Shown in pieces: positions 1 to 10,635 of a stretch of DNA of 64,000 nucleotides. The translations under genes were made by a program, and so were the position numbers. The stretch is taken from the NCBI GenBank assembly GCA_017642965.1, contig JAEPOJ010000001.1, positions 103,576 to 167,575 on the forward strand, in the 5' to 3' direction. The notes under the pieces are model-generated. The model worked only from the letters and a program-made list of their open reading frames with translations. It was not told where the DNA came from and did no database searches. Positions within the stretch are counted from its first letter, which is position 1. Each line of letters opens with the position of its first letter. This DNA is from Phycisphaerales bacterium (GTDB lineage Bacteria; Planctomycetota; Phycisphaerae; Phycisphaerales; UBA1924).

Positions 1-130
1 CCACGATGCGGCGGGCCAGGCGGAAGGTGCCCGGCGATGGGCGCGGCTTGAGCCATCGGCGCGAACCGTCGGGGTTGAGGGTCGAGAGGACCCTTTCCTT
101 CGGGGCCAGCAGTGATTCGTTGCTCGACAT
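1..130 (-). CDS. ccoG: Cytochrome c oxidase accessory protein CcoG, N-terminal fragment
   Basis: Only the first 43 codons lie in the window; the gene runs off the left edge. The start is the ATG whose complement ends at base 130. The fragment begins MSSNESLLAPKERVLST and continues with LNPDGSRRWLKPRPS, which resembles the N-terminus of CcoG/RdxA/FixG before its membrane and ferredoxin domains. CcoG is a membrane iron-sulfur protein required for cbb3 oxidase assembly, with a proposed role in copper reduction. Its position directly downstream of ccoNO-ccoQ-ccoP on the same strand is the usual order. The call rests on context plus this short resemblance, since the ferredoxin motifs are outside the window. 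Confidence 0.72.
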   Translation of the reverse strand, partial: MSSNESLLAPKERVLSTLNPDGSRRWLKPRPSPGTFRLARRIV

Positions 131-206
131 CGTAAACGCCTCCCGGCTGACTCACCCCAGTGCCTGCGAGCACACGTGAACCAACACGACGAGCACCAAC
201 GCGGGC

Positions 207-848
207 TCAGCCGCCGCTCTGGTCCTCCGCCTGCTCGGGCTGGGGGAACGGCGGGATGACCTCGCCGACCATCTGGCTCTCTGGGCCGGGCACGTTTCGC
301 CCGCGCATCGTGGCGACGTAGCCGGCGGCCATGACCATCTCGTTCTCGTCGAACTGCGACTGAGGGAGCATCTTGCCGTTGGGCGAGCCGTCCTTGATGA
401 TGTTGTAGATGTCCATCAGCGATTCGATGTGGACGTACTTGTCGTCGGTCAGGTTGAAGCCGAGGTTCTCGAGCCCCTGGCCTTCCGGCCCGTGGCAGGC
501 GGCGCAGGTGCCCTTGAAGATCGACTCGCCGGCGCTGAGCCATTTCTCGTTGCCCATGACGGCGAGGATCTTGTCCTGCCCGAGGGGCATGTCCTTGAGG
601 GGGCCGTACTGGGCCTCCTCGGCGCGGATGACCGCGGCCGCGTGTCGCTCTTCGAGCGTTGGGATGATCGGTGTCATGTGCCAGACGACGACGTAGCAGA
701 CGGAGAAGACGACAGAGCCGAGGAAGATCAGGTGCCACCACCCCGGGATGGGGTTGTCGTACTCCTGGATGCCGTCGTAGTTGTGGTCGAGCAGCTCGTC
801 GGTGTGTTCTTCGAGCGGGCCGAGTGGTTGCTTCTCGTGATCAGACAT
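207..848 (-). CDS. ccoP: cbb3-type cytochrome c oxidase subunit III (CcoP), single-haem form
   Basis: A 213-residue membrane-anchored c-type cytochrome that passes electrons to the cbb3 oxidase. The N-terminal part carries the FixP_N signature (YDGIQEYDNPIPGWW, about residues 24-38) followed by one membrane helix (about 39-58). One haem motif, CAACH, lies near residues 115-119, with likely distal Met residues downstream. Typical CcoP is about 300 residues with two CxxCH domains, so this one lacks a cytochrome domain. The ccoQ stop overlaps its start region by 8 bases, which indicates translational coupling. ccoG follows 76 bases downstream. There is no sign of frameshift: the reading frame ends cleanly after an acidic tail. 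Confidence 0.9.
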   Translation of the reverse strand: MSDHEKQPLGPLEEHTDELLDHNYDGIQEYDNPIPGWWHLIFLGSVVFSVCYVVVWHMTPIIPTLEERHAAAVIRAEEAQYGPLKDMPLGQDKILAVMGNEKWLSAGESIFKGTCAACHGPEGQGLENLGFNLTDDKYVHIESLMDIYNIIKDGSPNGKMLPQSQFDENEMVMAAGYVATMRGRNVPGPESQMVGEVIPPFPQPEQAEDQSGG

Positions 849-1061
849 GGCTCCCCCCTTCGTCTGCGCTGTTCTGCTTGATGGTGTGACGCGGCGCGAC
901 GACCGTGTCGTCGTCGAGCACGATGTTCGCGGCGTCGTCGATATCCTTCTTGGTCGTGGTCATGACACGCCAGATGACGGCGATGAACGCGGCGAGGAAG
1001 AAGACGAGCGCGATGCTCGGGTATACGGAGAGCTCGAGGAACGACATGATCTTGGACATGC

Positions 1062-1065
<4 letters not shown>
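841..1065 (-). CDS. ccoQ: cbb3-type oxidase small subunit CcoQ/FixQ-like
   Basis: A 74-residue protein with one membrane helix (about residues 12-32, PSIALVFFLAAFIAVIWRV) followed by a charged cytoplasmic tail. CcoQ stabilises the cbb3 complex, and its sequence is poorly conserved across phyla. The identification therefore rests on length, topology and position: it starts within the last four bases of ccoNO (overlap 1062-1065) and its end overlaps ccoP. The tail, about 40 residues, is longer than in many CcoQ proteins. No competing function is suggested by the sequence. Confidence 0.8.
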
Positions 1066-3452
<2,387 letters not shown>

Positions 3453-3535
3453 GAGGATACCTATTTCGGATATCCATGCCTGTTTGACCGCATTGATTCT
3501 CGTTTTGTGAGAAAAAATACGGCATAGCAAGACAA

Positions 3536-3563
3536 ATCATACCATTTCGTCCACATGGGTCAA
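3536..3563 (-). promoter_or_regulatory. Sigma70-like promoter of the cbb3 oxidase operon
   Basis: On the minus strand, TTGACC (3558-3563) is followed after 16 bases by TATGAT (3536-3541), matching the -35/-10 consensus at 4/6 and 5/6. Predicted initiation falls near 3529, giving an untranslated leader of about 75 bases before the ATG at 3452. I see no clear FNR-type palindrome here, although cbb3 operons are often oxygen regulated. Confidence 0.65.
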
Positions 3564-3606
3564 CCGCTATAGAGATTTCTTTATCCTATTTGGACTCCGC
3601 GTCTAC

Positions 3607-3636
3607 AAAAAAGCCCTGACACGACAATCAGGGCTT
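3607..3636 (-). terminator. Rho-independent terminator after rfbB
   Basis: A perfect 9-bp stem (3611-3619 with 3628-3636, minus-strand arm AAGCCCTGA) with an 8-base loop, followed on the minus strand by a run of six T (complement of 3607-3612). It lies 37 bases past the rfbB stop and upstream of the oxidase promoter, so it separates the two operons. Confidence 0.9.
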
Positions 3637-3672
3637 GGAACGGCTGTTCTTCCTGCTTGGCAGTGAGCCGGA

Positions 3673-4704
3673 TCAGGCGCGAGAGGCGTAGTTCTGCTCG
3701 TAGAAGCGGCGGTATTCACCTGAGCGGACGTGATCGCACCAGGTGCGGTTGTCCTTATACCACTGGACGGTCTGCTCCAGCGCCTCCGGCCATGCCGAGC
3801 GGGTGGGCTCCCAGCCGAGCTCGCGCTTGATTTTGCTGGCGTCGATCGCGTACCGCTTGTCGTGCCCGAGGCGGTCGGGGACGTGCTCGATCGCGGACTC
3901 GTCTCGGCCGCAGAGTTCGATGAGCATCTTGGTGAGCTCGAGGTTCGATCGCTCGTTGTTCCCGCCGATGTTGTAGGCCTCCCCGCTCTTGCCGTCGTCG
4001 AGCACGCGGCAGATGGCCTCGCAGTGGTCGAGCACATGCAGCCAGTCGCGGATGTTGGAGCCGTCGCCGTAGAGCGGGACGGTCTTGCCCTCGATCAGGT
4101 TATTGACGAAGAGCGGGATGACCTTCTCGGGGAACTGGTAGGGCCCGAAGTTGTTCGAACATCGGGTGATGCAGACATCCATGCCGTAGGTGTGCCAGTA
4201 CGCACGCGCCAACATATCGCCGCCGGTCTTTGAAACGGCGTACGGCGAGTTGGGCTTGAGGGGGGTCTGCTCGGTGAAGAGCTGCGACTTGTCGTCGAGC
4301 GGGAGCTCGCCGTAGACCTCGTCGGTCGAGACGTAGACGAAGCGTGCTTCCTTGCCCTTGTGCTTCTTGAACGAGTCGAGGAGCACCTGCGTGCCGATGA
4401 TGTTGGTGCGCAGAAAAAGCGACGGGTCGTGGATCGAGCGGTCGACGTGCGACTCGGCCGCAAGGTGCAGCACACAATCGACCCGAGGCGTGACCTCGTC
4501 GAGCTTGTCGGCGTCGTTGATGTCGCTGTGGACGAACTCGTAGCGAGGATCGTCGGTGAACTCGGCGAGCGATTCGAGATTGCCCGCGTAGGTCAACCCG
4601 TCCAGGTTGATCACGCGATCGTCCGGCCGGTTCTCCATGATGAAGCGGATGAGGTTGGATCCGATGAACCCGGCGCCGCCGGTGACGAGGATGGTCTGTC
4701 CCAT
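3673..4704 (-). CDS. rfbB: dTDP-glucose 4,6-dehydratase
   Basis: A 343-residue extended SDR enzyme that converts dTDP-glucose to dTDP-4-keto-6-deoxyglucose, the second step of dTDP-rhamnose-type sugar synthesis in the cytoplasm. The NAD-binding motif TGGAGFIGSN is at about residues 7-16, the catalytic STDEVYGEL near 125-133, and YAVSK (Tyr-x-x-x-Lys) near 160. Length is normal for RmlB. The frame is open upstream to 4824, but the conserved N-terminus MGQTILVTGG starts at 4704, only 17 bases after the rfbA stop. It forms a two-gene operon with rfbA; rfbC and rfbD are not in the window. A strong terminator follows. Confidence 0.96.
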   Translation of the reverse strand: MGQTILVTGGAGFIGSNLIRFIMENRPDDRVINLDGLTYAGNLESLAEFTDDPRYEFVHSDINDADKLDEVTPRVDCVLHLAAESHVDRSIHDPSLFLRTNIIGTQVLLDSFKKHKGKEARFVYVSTDEVYGELPLDDKSQLFTEQTPLKPNSPYAVSKTGGDMLARAYWHTYGMDVCITRCSNNFGPYQFPEKVIPLFVNNLIEGKTVPLYGDGSNIRDWLHVLDHCEAICRVLDDGKSGEAYNIGGNNERSNLELTKMLIELCGRDESAIEHVPDRLGHDKRYAIDASKIKRELGWEPTRSAWPEALEQTVQWYKDNRTWCDHVRSGEYRRFYEQNYASRA

Positions 4705-4721
4705 GTTGTTGCTGCTTTCGC

Positions 4722-5477
4722 TCAGGAGAGGACGGGCATCTTGCCGTTGACTTTGTTCGCGCCGGTTTCGGCGACGAGGTTCGTTGCGCGGTGCAGCGAC
4801 TCGATGGTCCCCGCGTCGGTCCACCAGCCCTCGAGCTTCGCCCAGGTCAGGTTACCGCGCCGCAGGTACTCGTTGTTGACGTCCGTGATCTCCAGCTCGC
4901 CGCGGTCGGAGGGCTTGAGCGTGTCGCAGATGTTGAAGACGTCCGAGTCGTACATGTAGAGCCCGGTGACGGCCATGTTGCTCGGCGGGTCCTTCGGCTT
5001 CTCGATGATGTTTGCGATCTCGTTGTGCTCATCGAACGCGACGACGCCGAATCGCTCGGGGTCGTGCACTTCCTTGAGGAGGATCTTGGCCCCGTCGGGC
5101 TGGCTGCGGAAGTCTTCGACGGCGTCGTTGATGTTGTGCTCGATGATGTTGTCGCCGAGGATGACACAGACCTTGTCGTCGCCAACGAAATGGCGCCCGA
5201 GGCGGAGTGCGTCGGCGATGCCACCCTCGCCGACCTGGAACGCGTACTCGATGCGATCGAGGCCGAGCTCTTTGCCGTTACGGAGGAGCTTGATGAAGTC
5301 GCCGGCGTTCTCCTCGCCGGTGACGAGCATGATCTCGGTGATGCCCGCGTTCACGAGGCACTGGATGGGGTAGTAGACCATCGGCTGGTGGTAAACGGGG
5401 AGCAGGTGCTTGTTGGTCACCAACGTCATCGGGCGCAGCCGCGTCCCGAGTCCACCTGCCAGAATCATGCCCTTCAT
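4722..5477 (-). CDS. rfbA: Glucose-1-phosphate thymidylyltransferase
   Basis: A 251-residue nucleotidyltransferase that makes dTDP-glucose from dTTP and glucose-1-phosphate. The nucleotide-binding loop GGLGTRLRPMT (about residues 8-18), the metal-site motif ILGDNI (about 105-110) and EKPKDPPSN (about 157-165) are all present. It is shorter than RmlA of enterobacteria (about 290 residues), as in the short RmlA-like class, so activity on another sugar phosphate cannot be excluded. The start has a good ribosome site (GGAGGG). rfbB follows 17 bases downstream, so the two steps are co-transcribed, probably for surface polysaccharide sugars. Confidence 0.92.
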   Translation of the reverse strand: MKGMILAGGLGTRLRPMTLVTNKHLLPVYHQPMVYYPIQCLVNAGITEIMLVTGEENAGDFIKLLRNGKELGLDRIEYAFQVGEGGIADALRLGRHFVGDDKVCVILGDNIIEHNINDAVEDFRSQPDGAKILLKEVHDPERFGVVAFDEHNEIANIIEKPKDPPSNMAVTGLYMYDSDVFNICDTLKPSDRGELEITDVNNEYLRRGNLTWAKLEGWWTDAGTIESLHRATNLVAETGANKVNGKMPVLS

Positions 5478-5793
5478 CCGATAACCCTCCAGAAAACGGT
5501 TCGCTGCCCGTGGTGAGTGCGAGTGTAGACCCTATCGGCGGGTTCCCCGCCTGTATCCAGCTACGAAGCGTTCGCTTGACAGGATCGCGCCCTCAATCTT
5601 CCGGTTCTGGAGCAGCCCGAGCCGCCCAGCGAGGTCGATAAGTCTTTGAATTTTAGCTATTTATGCCTCGATCTGTGCCAATTCCCCTGTTTTTGGGTCA
5701 AAGCCACGATCCTTTGGTGGCCGGGGTGCGAAACGGATGTATGTTGCTGTAGCCATTGTGTTTACGGCAAAAAAATCAAAGAGGAGAGTACGT
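5478..5793. other. Divergent intergenic region, rfbA / exported protein
   Basis: A 316-base gap between the divergent rfbA and the exported-protein gene at 5794. It holds a small GC hairpin (GGCGGG 5537-5542 with CCCGCC 5546-5551), a short palindrome near 5564-5574 (CGAAGCGTTCG), a locally AT-rich patch at 5645-5665, and the promoter-like element at 5714-5741 described separately. I see no gene or RNA with recognisable structure. Confidence 0.6.
5714..5741 (+). promoter_or_regulatory. Promoter-like element shared with the downstream paralogue
   Basis: TTGGTGGC (5714-5721) is followed by GATGTA (5736-5741), with 16 bases between TTGGTG and GATGTA. The same layout, TTGCTGGC then GATGTA with 16 bases between, occurs at 6565-6592 ahead of the paralogue at 6641. 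Distances to the start codons are similar (52 and 48 bases). The -10 match to the sigma70 consensus is weak, so it may be a regulator site or an alternative-sigma promoter. Confidence 0.35.
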
Positions 5794-6468
5794 ATGAACT
5801 TCCTGAACACTATTCCGGTCGCGATCACCCTTGCTGCAGGCACTGCTGCCCTTGCTGGCCCGGTTGTGAACCTCGCACCCAGCCAGTACACCGACGCCCT
5901 TGACGGCATCGACAACCGTGAGCTTGTCGAGCTCCGCGGTCAGACGCTCTCAGATAAGTACATCAACTTCAGCATCATGAGCGGCAGCGAAGGCGACGCT
6001 CAGGAAGTGCTCTACCAGGGCACCCTGATGACCCGCATCGTCCGCTCGCACATGTCCGGGAACCTGCACTTCAACTACCGGATCATGGACGCGAACCCCG
6101 AGCTTGCCGGGCGCATTTCGCACGTTGAAATCGGTGGTTTCGGCGATTTCCAGACCCGTGTCGAGTTCCGTGATGACCCGATCTCCACCGGCGATGAGGG
6201 CCCCTTCAGCGCCGATCGCAGCCTTGATGGTGACATCATCGACTTCGCGTTCGACGGCGGGCTGAACACGGCGGACGAATCGCACTACTTCTTCGCGATG
6301 CTCGATACCGACACGTACTTCGAGGATTCGGCCCTGGCCACGATCTACCTCGAGTCCGGCGAGGCGGTCAGCCTGATCGTTGACAGCGCCACACCGGGCG
6401 TTCCGACCCCCGGCAGCCTCGCTTTGCTGGGCACCGCTGGCCTGATCGGATCACGTCGTCGTCGATAA
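5794..6468 (+). CDS. Exported protein with C-terminal PEP-CTERM-like sorting tail (paralogue A)
   Basis: A 224-residue secreted protein of unrecognised fold. It has a signal peptide (about residues 1-21, ending AGTAALAG), a beta-rich body, and a tail PTPGSLALLGTAGLIGSRRRR matching the P-x-P-x / hydrophobic / polyarginine plan of exosortase substrates. The frame is open from 5737, but ATG at 5794 has GGAGA six bases upstream. The 219-residue protein at 6641 is a close paralogue: both share ELRG, the GTL(M/L)TR(I/V)VRS block, (D)ANP(E/D)LAG and QTRVE(F/Y)R. A rho-independent terminator follows. No exosortase lies in the window, so anchoring is inferred only from the tail. Confidence 0.88.
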   Translation: MNFLNTIPVAITLAAGTAALAGPVVNLAPSQYTDALDGIDNRELVELRGQTLSDKYINFSIMSGSEGDAQEVLYQGTLMTRIVRSHMSGNLHFNYRIMDANPELAGRISHVEIGGFGDFQTRVEFRDDPISTGDEGPFSADRSLDGDIIDFAFDGGLNTADESHYFFAMLDTDTYFEDSALATIYLESGEAVSLIVDSATPGVPTPGSLALLGTAGLIGSRRRR

Positions 6469-6494
6469 ATGCACGCTTGATACTCACCCTCAAA

Positions 6495-6518
6495 GCCGCC
6501 CTTCAAGGGCGGTTTTTT
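6495..6518 (+). terminator. Rho-independent terminator after paralogue A
   Basis: Stem CCGCCCTT / AGGGCGG with a two-base loop, followed by six T (6513-6518). It separates the two paralogous genes into different transcription units. Confidence 0.88.
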
Positions 6519-6564
6519 GCGTCCCGATGCGGTGGCGGGTGTCCGAGAAGAAAAAGGTCCGAGA

Positions 6565-6592
6565 TTGCTGGCATCGCGCAGAGGTTGATGTA
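6565..6592 (+). promoter_or_regulatory. Promoter-like element, second copy
   Basis: TTGCTGGC (6565-6572) and GATGTA (6587-6592), with 16 bases between TTGCTG and GATGTA. It has the same arrangement as at 5714-5741 before the paralogue. Conservation of the two boxes and spacing, with an unrelated spacer sequence, supports a functional site, but the -10 box is poor for sigma70. Confidence 0.35.
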
Positions 6593-6640
6593 GCTTTCCC
6601 TGACGGGGACGTATCGACATGCCCCGAGAGGAGATACGAA

Positions 6641-7300
6641 ATGAAGACCACGACAACCATCGGGCTCACCCTGCTCACCGCCTGCGGTGCCGCCGTGGGT
6701 GGTCCCGTGTTTGATCTGCAGCCGGGCGACTTCTACGGCAGCCTGAGCGGGATCAGCAGTGCACAGATGCAAGAACTCCGCGGCTCAACCGAGTTCGATC
6801 TGTACCAGGACTTTTCCATGGAAGCGCTGGGCGGCACCGACACCGGGATGCTCTACGAGGGCACCCTGCTCACCCGCGTCGTCCGCTCGTTCCAGACCGG
6901 GAACCTGACATTTAACTTCCGGATTCTCGACGCCAACCCTGACCTTGCCGGTCAGGTGAAGCACATCGAGATCACCGGCTTTGAGGGTCTGCAGACCCGC
7001 GTTGAGTACCGCAGCGAGGCGGGATACGGCGATCAGGGCCCCGAGTCCGCGTCGCGGAGCGAGGACGGCGGCACCGTCTCCTACAGCTTCGGCACTGACT
7101 TTGACACCTCAGAATCGTCCATGTTCTTCTTCGCGATGCTCGACGTTGCGGAGTATGACTTTGAGCTGAACAACCCGCAGGCGACCATCTACCTGTTCTC
7201 AGGCGAGCAGGTCACGCTTGACATCAATCCCATCCCGACACCGGGGGCGATCGCGCTGTTTGGTGCCGCAGGGATCTGTGCCTCGCGTCGTCGTCGCTGA
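6641..7300 (+). CDS. Exported protein with C-terminal PEP-CTERM-like sorting tail (paralogue B)
   Basis: A 219-residue secreted protein, tandem paralogue of the product of 5794-6468, to my eye roughly half identical over the central region. A signal peptide spans about residues 1-19 (MKTTTTIGLTLLTACGAAVGG). The tail IPTPGAIALFGAAGICASRRRR has the P-T-P-G / hydrophobic / RRRR form of exosortase substrates, except for a Cys in the hydrophobic segment. The frame is open from 6527, but ATG 6641 has GAGGAGA six bases upstream. It has its own promoter-like element and terminator, so the pair arose by duplication of a whole transcription unit. The body shows no catalytic motif I recognise. Confidence 0.88.
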   Translation: MKTTTTIGLTLLTACGAAVGGPVFDLQPGDFYGSLSGISSAQMQELRGSTEFDLYQDFSMEALGGTDTGMLYEGTLLTRVVRSFQTGNLTFNFRILDANPDLAGQVKHIEITGFEGLQTRVEYRSEAGYGDQGPESASRSEDGGTVSYSFGTDFDTSESSMFFFAMLDVAEYDFELNNPQATIYLFSGEQVTLDINPIPTPGAIALFGAAGICASRRRR

Positions 7301-7323
7301 GACTTCAGTACACCGCTGATTCA

Positions 7324-7351
7324 ACCGCCCTCGAGAACGAGGGCGGTTTTT
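7324..7351 (+). terminator. Rho-independent terminator after paralogue B
   Basis: Stem ACCGCCCTC / GAGGGCGGT with a six-base loop and five T (7347-7351). The right arm reads almost the same as in the terminator at 6495, consistent with duplication of the unit. Confidence 0.88.
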
Positions 7352-7475
7352 ATTTCCGGACGCAAACTACAACGGTCTGCGGGGCTGGGCGGGATGCGTG
7401 CTTCTTGACTCGGAACGTTCTGCTCGGTGCGGGCTCTGAGCCCAGCGGGCCGACTGGAATGCCGATTCTGGGCAC

Positions 7476-8141
7476 ATGAGCACTCTTCCCGTTGCAGCGT
7501 CAGACGATCGACCATCGCTTGCCCTCGTCGCCGATGAGGCGGCTGGTTCTGTCTCGACGCCACCGCTCGATGCGATGCATATCGAGCAGCTCGAGCGGTC
7601 GGTGCGGTACGCTCGCCCTGCGCGGCGTGCGGCGGGCTTTGCGTCGTTCTCGGGCTGGACCACCCTCCTCGCGGGTGGGGTCTCGCTGCTCTTCTCGATC
7701 GGGAATCTCCCGCTCATGATCTTCTGTGTGGTGCTGGCGGGGATCGGCACGCGCGAGCTGACGCTTCGTCGTCGCCTGCTCCGGCTTGAGACAACCGCCC
7801 CGCGTAAGCTCGCGATCAATCAGCTCATCCTCGGATCAACGCTGGCCGCGTACGCGGTGTTCATGCTGACGCGTCCGCCCGGGGAGTCGATGATCGCGTC
7901 GGCGACAAGCGGCGATCCCATGCTCCAGAGCGTTCCCGAGATCTCCGGGCAGCTGCAGGACCTGTCGCAGATGGAGCAGGTGGTGAAGGCCGGGATCTAT
8001 GTGCTGATGATCGTGATCGCGGTCCTCGTGCAAGGTGGAACAGCGGTGTACTACGCGTGCAAGTCCCGGTCGCTGCGGAAGCTGCACAAAAATACGCCGG
8101 AGTGGTGCGTGCGTGTCTACCGTGCCGTGAACGCGTCTTAA
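7476..8141 (+). CDS. Hypothetical membrane protein, about four helices
   Basis: A 221-residue protein with a roughly 50-residue hydrophilic N-terminus and likely membrane segments near residues 54-73, 75-92, 112-132 and 169-190. Between helices 2 and 3 is a basic stretch (TRELTLRRRLLRLE) that should be cytoplasmic. I recognise no family; the body has no catalytic motif. No strong ribosome site precedes the ATG. It ends about 100 bases before the S41 lipoprotein gene on the same strand, so co-transcription is possible but not shown. Confidence 0.72.
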   Translation: MSTLPVAASDDRPSLALVADEAAGSVSTPPLDAMHIEQLERSVRYARPARRAAGFASFSGWTTLLAGGVSLLFSIGNLPLMIFCVVLAGIGTRELTLRRRLLRLETTAPRKLAINQLILGSTLAAYAVFMLTRPPGESMIASATSGDPMLQSVPEISGQLQDLSQMEQVVKAGIYVLMIVIAVLVQGGTAVYYACKSRSLRKLHKNTPEWCVRVYRAVNAS

Positions 8142-8239
8142 TCTCGCGTGCAAGTCCTGAGCCGCTGAAACCCGAGGCGTGCCGGGCGTTATATACTCCT
8201 GGGTTGTCAGAACTGACCCACTGCGCCAGGAGTCTCAAC

Positions 8240-9694
8240 GTGCAAATCAATCGAATCAAAGCAACAGCCCTCTGCCTGGGTGCCGCGGTGTTTGCCGCCT
8301 CGCTCTTCGCGGGGTGCTCTACGACAGGCGAGAAGGCGGCGGAAAAGCCGCAGCAGCGGACGATCTCAGAAGCAGAGGCCCTCGCTGACTTTGATCGCGC
8401 ATGGGAGTTGGTGAACGAGACGCACTTTGACCCGGACTTCAATGGTGTCGACTGGGTTGCGGTACGCGAGGAGTATCGCCCCAGGGCCTCGGCGGCGATG
8501 AGCCGCGGCGAGCTCCGGCGGGTGATGCAGGAGATGCTTGAGGAGCTCGGGCAGTCCCACTTTGGGATTATCCCCGCCAGCGCTGCTGATCCGGTTGCCG
8601 ATGCGGAGCCGAGCGATGATTCCTCGCAGAACGATGACGACAACGTGCGATCGACGGAGGCGCTCGTGCCTGGTGATAACGGGGACGGGCTGGGTGACGC
8701 GGTCACCGGCATCGACATCCGGATCATCGACGGGCAGGCCGTTGTGAGCAGCGTGCGTGACGGGTCCTCTGCGGATCGTGCCGGTGTCAAGACCGGCTGG
8801 GTTCTGGAGCGGATCCGTGACCGCGAGGTCGGGGAGCTCATCGACCAGTTGCTTGAAGTGCTGAGCGAGCAGGAGCTGGGGATCTACGCGGTCGGTGCGA
8901 TCAACTCCCGCATCGAGGGGCGCGAGGGATCCACTGTTGAGCTGACCTTCCTCGATGGGACGGACAGCGAGGTAACCCTGGAGATCGAACGCGAGGCACG
9001 CCCGGGCGAGTCGGTCAAGTTTGGCAATCTGCCGCCGATCAACACCCAGCTCGATTGGCAGCGTGAAACCTTCACCAACAACGATGGTGAAGAGATCAGC
9101 GTGGGCATCATCCGGTTCAACATCTGGATGATCCCGATCGCCCCGAAGTTTGAGCGTGCGATGTATGAGCTTCGTGATTGTGACGGGATCATCATCGACC
9201 TGCGAGGGAACCCCGGCGGCGTTGGCGCGCTCTCTTCGGCGATGAGCCGCTTCATCATGAGTGAGAAGGGCTCGCTGGGGACGATGACGATGCGCGGGGC
9301 TGAGATGCAGTTCAATATCGAGCCGGTCATCGTCACCACGTGGGGCGAGCCGCTCGATCCGTTCACCGGCCCGGTGGCCATCCTGCAGGACTCGGGCAGC
9401 GCGAGCACGAGCGAGGTCTTCGCGGGCGGGCTGCAGTCTTTGGGGCGGGTGAAGGTGTTCGGCACCACCAGCGCTGGGATGGCGCTGCCCGCGAACATGG
9501 ATAAGCTGCCCTCGGGGGATGTGCTGCTGCACGCGATCGCGGACTTCGTGACCTCGACCGGTGCTCGGATGGAGCATGGCGGCGTTGTCCCGGACTATGA
9601 GGTCAAGCTCTCGCGAGAGGACCTGCTGATGGGGATCGATACCCCTGAGCTCCGCGCCAAGGAGTGGATCAGCGAGAACGCCAGCTCGCGCTAA
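8240..9694 (+). CDS. S41-family (C-terminal processing peptidase-like) lipoprotein
   Basis: A 484-residue periplasmic lipoprotein. The frame is open from 8057, but the GTG at 8240 has AGGAG seven bases upstream and begins a signal peptide with lipobox LFAGC. Then come a helical N-terminal region, an acidic linker (about residues 115-135), a PDZ-like domain (GIDIRIIDGQAVVSSV), and the S41 core: IIIDLRGNPGG, then GSASTSEVFAGGL with the nucleophile Ser. In CtpA-type enzymes a Lys follows in the pattern T-x-G-K-G; here the segment reads TTSAGMALPAN with no Lys. The catalytic dyad is therefore not standard, and the protein may be inactive or use another base. The substrate is unknown. Confidence 0.85.
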   Translation: MQINRIKATALCLGAAVFAASLFAGCSTTGEKAAEKPQQRTISEAEALADFDRAWELVNETHFDPDFNGVDWVAVREEYRPRASAAMSRGELRRVMQEMLEELGQSHFGIIPASAADPVADAEPSDDSSQNDDDNVRSTEALVPGDNGDGLGDAVTGIDIRIIDGQAVVSSVRDGSSADRAGVKTGWVLERIRDREVGELIDQLLEVLSEQELGIYAVGAINSRIEGREGSTVELTFLDGTDSEVTLEIEREARPGESVKFGNLPPINTQLDWQRETFTNNDGEEISVGIIRFNIWMIPIAPKFERAMYELRDCDGIIIDLRGNPGGVGALSSAMSRFIMSEKGSLGTMTMRGAEMQFNIEPVIVTTWGEPLDPFTGPVAILQDSGSASTSEVFAGGLQSLGRVKVFGTTSAGMALPANMDKLPSGDVLLHAIADFVTSTGARMEHGGVVPDYEVKLSREDLLMGIDTPELRAKEWISENASSR

Positions 9695-9770
9695 CATACC
9701 AAGACAGAATCTCAGAATCACATGACTCCGGCACGCACTGGTCGTGCATCAATCAGAAGGAACCGAATCT

Positions 9771-10586
9771 ATGAAACGTATGAACACACTCAAGGCCGCA
9801 GCGATCGGCATGTCGATCCTTACGCTCGGCGGCATCGCCGGCGCCACGACCGCGACCGGCATCGCTTTCCTTGAGCCGGAATCGGATGCGAAGCACGACG
9901 AGAAGGCCGTTGAGGTCATCGAGAAGTCGATCGAAGCCGTCGGCGGTCGTGACCTGCTCGAGTCCGCGAAGTACATCCACACCAAGGGCGGGCTGAACAT
10001 CCCCGCGGCTGGGATCACCGGCTCGATCGAGACGTGGATCCATGCGCCGGACAAGCTCTTCGTGCTGGTGAACATCCCGATGATCGGCGAGCAGAAGCAG
10101 GGCATCAACGGTGACGTTGCCTGGTCGAGCGACCCGATGGGTGGCCCGCGCCTGCTCCCTGAGGACGAGGCGGAGGCGCTCCGCGAAGAGACCAACCCCG
10201 CGAGCCGTCTGGACTTCAAGAATGACAATAAGGTCATCGAGTACGTCGGTGAGGTCGACTTCGACGGGCAGAAGGCCCACAAGATCCGTCTGGTTGACAA
10301 CGACGACAACCAGAGCCACGAGTACTTCAGCGTGGAGAAGGGCTACATGATCGGCATGGAGGCCAAGGTCCCCACCCAGATGGGCGAGATCCAGATGACC
10401 TCGTACATGCGCGAGTACAAGGAGATGGGCGGCGTGCTCCAGCCCACCAAGATGGTCCAGAAAGCCGGCCCGCAGGAGTTCGTGATCACGGTCAGCGAGG
10501 TCTCGTACGACGAGATCGAAGCGGACGTCTTCGAGCTCCCGGACGCGATCAAGGCGCTCGTTGAGGCACAGAAGAAGGACGACTGA
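9771..10586 (+). CDS. Secreted protein, possible LolA-like fold
   Basis: A 271-residue protein with a signal peptide (about residues 1-26), then VIEKSIEAVGGRDLLESAKYI, a motif common at the start of exported beta-sheet proteins that resemble outer-membrane lipoprotein carriers or domains attached to M16 peptidases. The body repeats strands of the type GxxxWxxDPMGGPRLL and DFDGQKAHKIRLVD (cf. DGxxxYxIxL), also typical of that group. ATG 9771 is preferred (AAGGAA upstream); the ATG at 9780 is an alternative. It lies 76 bases after the S41 gene on the same strand. The function is unknown and the fold assignment is by eye only. Confidence 0.75.
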   Translation: MKRMNTLKAAAIGMSILTLGGIAGATTATGIAFLEPESDAKHDEKAVEVIEKSIEAVGGRDLLESAKYIHTKGGLNIPAAGITGSIETWIHAPDKLFVLVNIPMIGEQKQGINGDVAWSSDPMGGPRLLPEDEAEALREETNPASRLDFKNDNKVIEYVGEVDFDGQKAHKIRLVDNDDNQSHEYFSVEKGYMIGMEAKVPTQMGEIQMTSYMREYKEMGGVLQPTKMVQKAGPQEFVITVSEVSYDEIEADVFELPDAIKALVEAQKKDD

Positions 10587-10635
10587 TCCGCATCAGTCGC
10601 CCGCTCAGTCGTAGAACTGAAATCCGACGGCTCGG

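Noticed and set aside
3453..3530. Longer N-terminus for ccoNO from TTG 3530
   Set aside because: The predicted transcription start lies at about that codon, and the added residues do not resemble CcoN.
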